Source: Victivallaceae bacterium (lineage in GTDB: Bacteria > Verrucomicrobiota > Lentisphaeria > Victivallales > Victivallaceae). From it: a stretch of DNA of 40,595 bases. The DNA is taken from the NCBI GenBank assembly GCA_028717165.1, contig JAQUOK010000002.1, forward strand, positions 1-40,595. Direction: 5' to 3'. Position numbers and translations under genes: made by a program. Positions 36,164 to 40,595 of this stretch are shown here, in pieces; position 1 is the stretch's first letter; each line of letters starts with the position of its first letter. A model generated the notes under the pieces. The model saw nothing but the letters and a program-made list of their open reading frames with translations, ran no database searches and was not told the origin of the DNA.

Positions 36164-37087
36164 ATGGTTGATCTGACTGTAGATCTGGGAAAATTCAAAA
36201 TAGCTAATCCGGTAATGACCGCTTCCGGGACTTTCGGTTACGGCTTTGAGTATAAAGACTATTACGACCTGCGCGAACTCGGTGCGGTAGTCGTAAAAGG
36301 CATTGCGGTTAAACCCAGTCACGGCAATCCCACGCCCCGGGTGGCGGAAGTCGCCGGCGGCATGCTTAATGCCATTGGCCTGCAGGGGCCGGGCGTGGAT
36401 AAATTTCTCCATGGCGCCGAATATATGCCGTTTCTGCGTCAGAGCGGTGCGACCGTGATAGTCAACATCTGGGGTAAAAGTATTGAGGAATATTGTGAAG
36501 TTGCAGCCCGTCTGGACGCGGAGAGCGAAGGTATCGCGGCGCTCGAAATAAATATTTCCTGTCCGAACGTTAAAGAAGGCGGCATCGCTTTCGGCACGGA
36601 TCTGAAACTGGCGCATAAAGTGGTTTCGGAAATACGTAAGGTGACGAGTTTGCCTCTGATTACTAAACTGAGTCCGAACGTTACCTGCATAGCCGATTTT
36701 GCGCGTGCGGTTGCTGCCGCCGGTTCCGACATGGTTTCGCTGATAAACACCCTGACCGGGATGGCGATCAATATCGAGACCCGGCGTTCGTATATCGCCA
36801 ATATTACCGGCGGTTTGAGCGGGCCGGCCATTAAACCGGTGGCGGTCCGCATGGTTTATGAAGTTGCCCGGGCCGTGGAGATTCCCGTTATCGGCATGGG
36901 CGGGATCATGACCGGCGAGGATGCCGTTGAATTCCTTCTGGCCGGAGCCGATGCGGTAGCGGTGGGAACCGCGATCTTCGTCGATCCTTACGCCCCTTTG
37001 AAAGTAATAAAAGGCATTCAGGAATATCTTGAACGCCATGGCTGCAAAAGCGTCGGCGAAATTGTCGGTGCGATGGAAAAACCGTAA
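36164..37087 (+). CDS. pyrD: Dihydroorotate dehydrogenase B catalytic subunit
   Basis: NPVMTASGTFGYGFEYKDYYDLRELGAVVVKGIAVKPSHGNPTPRVAEVAGGMLNAIGLQGPGV; INISCPNVKEGG; LSPNVT; GMGGIMTGEDAVEFLLAGADAVAVGTA. Confidence 0.95.
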   Translation: MVDLTVDLGKFKIANPVMTASGTFGYGFEYKDYYDLRELGAVVVKGIAVKPSHGNPTPRVAEVAGGMLNAIGLQGPGVDKFLHGAEYMPFLRQSGATVIVNIWGKSIEEYCEVAARLDAESEGIAALEINISCPNVKEGGIAFGTDLKLAHKVVSEIRKVTSLPLITKLSPNVTCIADFARAVAAAGSDMVSLINTLTGMAINIETRRSYIANITGGLSGPAIKPVAVRMVYEVARAVEIPVIGMGGIMTGEDAVEFLLAGADAVAVGTAIFVDPYAPLKVIKGIQEYLERHGCKSVGEIVGAMEKP

Positions 37088-37209
37088 GCTTCCGGATTTT
37101 ACTGCTTTAACGGTTTTTGTCTTGATAGTGAGATTTGCAGGATTTGAGCACAAAATATCCCTGTTTATTTTCGATGGTCAAATTTTTTTTAAAATTTCCG
37201 TTTTATGTA

Positions 37210-37238
37210 TTGACAAAGTAATGAATATTAAATATAAT
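37210..37238 (+). promoter_or_regulatory. Consensus sigma70 promoter TTGACA-N17-TATAAT
   Basis: TTGACA 37210-37215, 17-nt spacer, TATAAT 37233-37238; no mismatch to either hexamer. Confidence 0.8.
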
Positions 37239-37300
37239 ACAGCAAAGAAAGCAGTTGGTTAACTGCGATAAAACATTATTCAACCTAAGGATACTGAAGT

Positions 37301-37576
37301 ATGGGAACAATCTGTCCATATTGCAACATTGAAGTGGATGAATCCAGAATTGAGATTGAAGACGGCTGCTGCCCGGAATGCGGTTCCGTAATTACGGTTT
37401 CTTCATTGCGCGATGATTCTGACGACCCTGTTTTTGAAGAAGAGGAAGATTACCTTGACGATATCGAGGAAATAGATGATTTTGACGATATTGAAGATAT
37501 CGATGATCTCGACGATATGGATGACATGGATGATATGGATGATTTTGAAGATTTTGATGACGATGACCGTTATTGA
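37301..37576 (+). CDS. Small zinc-ribbon protein with Asp/Glu-rich acidic tail
   Basis: TICPYCNIEVDESRIEIEDGCCPECGSVI (CPYC...CPEC) followed by DDIEEIDDFDDIEDIDDLDDMDDMDDMDDFEDFDDDD; TAAGGA RBS upstream. Confidence 0.75.
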   Translation: MGTICPYCNIEVDESRIEIEDGCCPECGSVITVSSLRDDSDDPVFEEEEDYLDDIEEIDDFDDIEDIDDLDDMDDMDDMDDFEDFDDDDRY

Positions 37577-37600
37577 TCGGCGGTAATAAAATATTTATAA

Positions 37601-37630
37601 AAAAGCTCCTGGAAATCAGGAGTTTTTTTT
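37601..37630 (+). terminator. Rho-independent terminator of the acidic zinc-ribbon gene
   Basis: CTCCTG (37606-37611) GAAAT CAGGAG (37617-37622) then T8 (37623-37630), with A-rich 5' flank. Confidence 0.8.
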
Positions 37631-37639
37631 TACCTTTCT

Positions 37640-37840
37640 GAACGGGACCGGATGGTTGTCAGGCTAATCGGAAATAGCCCTATGGGCGGTTTATGTCGAA
37701 TCCGAGCTTGACAAGAGCGGGGTTCTGACTCCTCCGGGTTTGTGGCGCAAAACGCAGAAGACCCCCTGAATAAGACGGCCCCATCAAAAGTCTCAACCGT
37801 CCCAGGAGTCCCAATCGCTGTTAAGCAAGACTTTTGTCAG
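37640..37840 (+). other. Intergenic region with several long complementary segments; candidate structured RNA (strand uncertain)
   Basis: GGCTA(37662-37666)/TAGCC(37675-37679); GGGGTTCTG(37719-37727)/CAGAAgaCCCC(37755-37765); GACTCCT(37727-37733)/AGGAGTC(37804-37810); GACGG(37774-37778)/CCGTC(37797-37801); CAAAAGTCT(37785-37793)/AGACTTTTG(37828-37836). Confidence 0.3.
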
Positions 37841-37894
37841 CCTCGTCGAATAAGTATTTTATAAAGGTTTTATTGCTTTTTTGTAAGATTTCTC

Positions 37895-38887
37895 TTGAAA
37901 ATGTTTTCTTTGGCAATAAATTCATTTATCATGAAAGATCATCTGAAAAAAATACACCTGAACGTGCTTTTTATAGTATTGTTCCTGGTTCTCATGGTGA
38001 TATTCAGCTTTTATCGTTCCGCGCTTGCCGGACTGGCGGTACGACTGCTGGCTGTAACCCATGAAATCTCGTTTGCCAATGTTCGCAAAGGCGGCGGAGA
38101 GCCAGGTACGGCTGCTTTGAAAATCGTTACCCTGAAAAAGTTCAATTCTATTGCGGATAAAAACAGGCTTGTCCAAACCAAAGCCGCAAGCCAAAAGATC
38201 AGTGACATGTTCAAATATCCGGTTACCGCGGATCTGCCTAAAACCCAGACTCCGGTAATTTCATTCGGGGAATCTTTACCGGAATGGAATGACCCTAAAT
38301 TAGCTCTTTTCACGCCGCTTAGGAAATATGACGGTACTGTCTGGCGCAAAGAAAAAACAGAGATAAAAGGCAGTACCAACGGGAAAATGCTTTATCTTCT
38401 CTGCCGTTTTTATGATAATGACCAGGGGGCTGTGGTCACTGAAAATACTGCCGGGGATAAAAATAATCCGTGGAAAGATGACAGTATTGAAGTTTTCCTT
38501 ATGAAAGACAGCAAAAGCAAGTTTTATTGTCAGTATGTCTTGTCGGTAACCGGCAAGGGGGATGTGCATTATTGTAATAACGGCGTTCAGCCTAACCAGG
38601 GACTCAAGCAGCAATTGCCGGCCGGTTTTGTGAAACCGCGCTACCTTGCAGATAAATTTGAAGGCGGTTTCGAACTGGAAGTTTCAATAGCTTTGAGCAA
38701 TATCGGTATTGGGTCTTTAAAGCCGGGAGATTTTTTTCTGATGCAGGTAGTCAGAAATTATCACGGTCAGGGTTATAATAACTCGGTGTTGCTGCAGCTC
38801 TTTCCTGTTTATATATACGCCGACAAGCGAATTCGAGGAAACAATCATGACCGCAGAGCGTTTCAGAAGGTGCTCGTCAGAAAGTAA
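37895..38887 (+). CDS. N-terminally membrane-anchored protein with CBM9-like/DOMON-type domain
   Basis: Hydrophobic N-term (LNVLFIVLFLVLMVIFSFY); GSTNGKMLYLLCRFYDND...NNPWKDDSIEVFLMKDSKSKFYCQYVLSVTGKG...GGFELEVSIALSNIG resembles CBM9-like domains. True start may be ATG 37931. Confidence 0.6.
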   Translation: MKMFSLAINSFIMKDHLKKIHLNVLFIVLFLVLMVIFSFYRSALAGLAVRLLAVTHEISFANVRKGGGEPGTAALKIVTLKKFNSIADKNRLVQTKAASQKISDMFKYPVTADLPKTQTPVISFGESLPEWNDPKLALFTPLRKYDGTVWRKEKTEIKGSTNGKMLYLLCRFYDNDQGAVVTENTAGDKNNPWKDDSIEVFLMKDSKSKFYCQYVLSVTGKGDVHYCNNGVQPNQGLKQQLPAGFVKPRYLADKFEGGFELEVSIALSNIGIGSLKPGDFFLMQVVRNYHGQGYNNSVLLQLFPVYIYADKRIRGNNHDRRAFQKVLVRK

Positions 38888-38959
38888 ATAATCTGATTAA
38901 TTATTGCAATCGTGGCAGAATGGCTTTATTTTATATAATAGTGTTATGAAGGATGTAAT

Positions 38960-39895
38960 ATGGAAAACGTAATCGAAACGAAAAACCTTACAAAATATTA
39001 CGGGCGTTTTTTCTGGAAAAAACCGGTCCCGGCATTGTCTAATCTGACGCTTAATATCCCGATGGGCGCCGTCTTTGGTTTTCTCGGTCCTAACGGTGCC
39101 GGCAAAACGACTACGATAAAACTTCTGATGGATCTGATCAAACCCTCGGAAGGCGAGGCGCTTATTCTCGGCTGTCCTCCGGAAAATGTTGAAATAAAAA
39201 AACAGATAGGATTCCTTCCCGACGAGCCGGTTTTCAGTTCTTATCTTTCCGCCAATGAATTTCTCAATATCTGCGCTAAACTTCTGGGCGTACCGTCCGG
39301 TGAACGCAAAGCCAGGATTGCGGAAGTGCTCGAAATCGTAAAGATGACCAAACATGCAAAATCCAAGCTCGGCGGTTTTTCGCGGGGAATGGTACAGCGG
39401 ATAGGGATTGCCCAGGCAATTCTCAATCATCCCAAGCTTTTGATTCTCGATGAGCCGCTGGTAGGGCTTGACCCGCACGGGCGACACGAATTGAAAAACA
39501 TAATTCTGCACCAGAAATCGAAGGGTACCAGCGTATTTTTCTGCAGCCATATATTGTCCGACGTAGAGACTATATGTGATCATCTGGGGATACTCAACGA
39601 AGGAAATTTGTTATGTACCGGGAAAATCGGCGACCTGCTCAAGGATACCGGGGTGAGTCTCCATATCAGCCCTGGTCATGATGAAATCGCCAGGGAACTG
39701 CTCGCGGAAGCAAGTGAAACGGTAAAGTTGCCTGACGGCGGCTGGAATTTAACTTTTTTAAATAATAAGGAGGTTAAAGAAACTCTGTTAAGGGTTAGGG
39801 AGAAACATAAAAATGCGGTCACGATGATTCCTGCCAAGGAAAATTTGGAGAAATTTTTCTTCAGGACAATTGAGAACGCTAAAACAAATAACTAA
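38960..39895 (+). CDS. ABC transporter ATP-binding protein (ABC-2 exporter type)
   Basis: GFLGPNGAGKTTTIKLLMDL Walker A; LGGFSRGMVQRIGIAQAIL signature; LLILDEPLVGLDP Walker B; FCSHILSDVE. Confidence 0.93.
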   Translation: MENVIETKNLTKYYGRFFWKKPVPALSNLTLNIPMGAVFGFLGPNGAGKTTTIKLLMDLIKPSEGEALILGCPPENVEIKKQIGFLPDEPVFSSYLSANEFLNICAKLLGVPSGERKARIAEVLEIVKMTKHAKSKLGGFSRGMVQRIGIAQAILNHPKLLILDEPLVGLDPHGRHELKNIILHQKSKGTSVFFCSHILSDVETICDHLGILNEGNLLCTGKIGDLLKDTGVSLHISPGHDEIARELLAEASETVKLPDGGWNLTFLNNKEVKETLLRVREKHKNAVTMIPAKENLEKFFFRTIENAKTNN

Positions 39896-39936
39896 GGCAG
39901 GGGTTGCACATTGCCCTTGCGGACAGGAGGAAAAAA

Positions 39937-40595
39937 GTGAAAGGAATGAATGAAATCGCGGCAGTAGCCGGAGGAACGTGGCATCGTATATTACGGATGC
40001 GGGTCGTTTACATTCTTATCGTTTGCGTGCTGATATTGATCGGAAGCGCATATCGATATGATGTGTTATCACTTGGTCAACACAAAGCGTTGATGGTTGA
40101 CGTATCATTGATGCTGAACACGCTTGCGGCGATAATCGTGGCAATTTCAATTACTTTTGAGATTGCCAAGGAATTCAGGGAAGGCGTCGCTACCACCTTG
40201 TTGTCGAAATCCCTTGGGCGTACTCAGTACCTCGTCGGGAAACTTATCGGTATTTCTATTGCCGGTCTGGTGATAACCGGTCTTATTGGGGTCGGCTTCG
40301 GGATTATTTTCAGTTCCGCTTTCGATACGATCGGCCGGGTAATGGTTATGGGACACCTGCTGGTCATGGCAAGCGTAATTCCGATGTCGGCGCTGGGAAT
40401 TCTTTTCGCGGTGATTTTCCCGGAATCCCTGGCCGCAATCATTACCGCCATTGCCGTTTGGTTTGCTCATTCCACTCCGGCGCTGGCGCAGATAAAAGTG
40501 CTTTACGGCGGAATCCTTCCTGATTTGAACCTGTTCAATCTGAAAGCTGTAGCTGCTTACAGTTACGCGGGCGGCGCCGGCTGGACCTATCTGGT
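39937..40595 (+). CDS. ABC-2-type transporter permease, N-terminal part (truncated by right window edge; not in the supplied ORF track)
   Basis: Manual translation from GTG 39937 (AGGAGG upstream) is open to the window end: VKGMNEIAAVAGGTWHRILRMRVVYILIVCVLILIGSAYRYDV...FEIAKEFREGVATTLLSKSLGRTQYLVGKLIGISIAGLVITGLIGVGFG. Confidence 0.8.
   Translation, partial: MKGMNEIAAVAGGTWHRILRMRVVYILIVCVLILIGSAYRYDVLSLGQHKALMVDVSLMLNTLAAIIVAISITFEIAKEFREGVATTLLSKSLGRTQYLVGKLIGISIAGLVITGLIGVGFGIIFSSAFDTIGRVMVMGHLLVMASVIPMSALGILFAVIFPESLAAIITAIAVWFAHSTPALAQIKVLYGGILPDLNLFNLKAVAAYSYAGGAGWTYL

Noticed and set aside
36146-37153. 335-aa minus-strand ORF antisense to pyrD
   Set aside because: Antisense of a conserved pyrD; no domain signature, His/Arg/Asn-rich shadow composition
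37481-37565. GAT/GAC-rich tandem pattern as a non-coding microsatellite
   Set aside because: It is in frame and encodes the acidic tail of the 37301-37576 protein
37719-37740. GGGGTTCTGACTCC as a possible tRNA/tmRNA T-arm
   Set aside because: Does not fit GGTTCRANYCC, and no acceptor stem, anticodon arm or CCA end was found
38904-38939. TATAAT (38934-38939) upstream of the ABC ATPase as a promoter
   Set aside because: No reasonable -35 hexamer at 16-18 nt; the nearest TTGCAA gives a 24-nt spacer
38897-39583. 228-aa minus-strand ORF antisense to ABC ATPase
   Set aside because: Overlaps a canonical ABC ATPase gene with all motifs intact on the plus strand
40147-40470. 107-aa minus-strand ORF near the right edge
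   Set aside because: Antisense to the truncated plus-strand permease; no motif
1-40595. CRISPR arrays, transposases, tRNA or rRNA genes
   Set aside because: None recognised on either strand by eye

Overview
The window is one long, entirely plus-strand surface-polysaccharide (O-antigen/capsule-like, Wzx/Wzy-type) biosynthesis locus, about 1-35.2 kb, followed by pyrK-pyrD, a small acidic zinc-ribbon gene with its own promoter and terminator, a CBM9-like membrane-anchored protein and an ABC exporter cut by the right edge. The locus contains a truncated dTDP-glucose 4,6-dehydratase, a flippase, a Wzy/ligase-like membrane protein, many glycosyltransferases (GT4, GT2-GtrA, GT-C, GT-D), methyltransferases, AsnB, GalE, a B12-binding radical SAM protein, and a block in the order UDP-L-FucNAc genes (fnlA/B/C = wbjB/C/D), wbuB/wbjE-like GT, wbjF/wbpV-like reductase, wbpL-like initiating transferase, wbpM-like dehydratase. 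The best candidate for something undescribed is at 6183-8248: a single ORF that joins a ParB/SerK-like (putative small-molecule kinase) domain to a CTP:phospho-alcohol cytidylyltransferase, next to a TagB/TagF-like CDP-glycerol glycerophosphotransferase. It reads as a compact module for making and transferring a CDP-activated polyol-phosphate onto a surface glycan. Three genes in the locus appear broken (a frameshift with small deletion, an in-frame stop, a split GT-C), and a 200-nt intergenic region at about 37.64-37.84 kb has several long complementary segments that suggest a structured RNA. All family assignments come from motifs recognised by eye; no database search was run. Taxonomic origin is not established.
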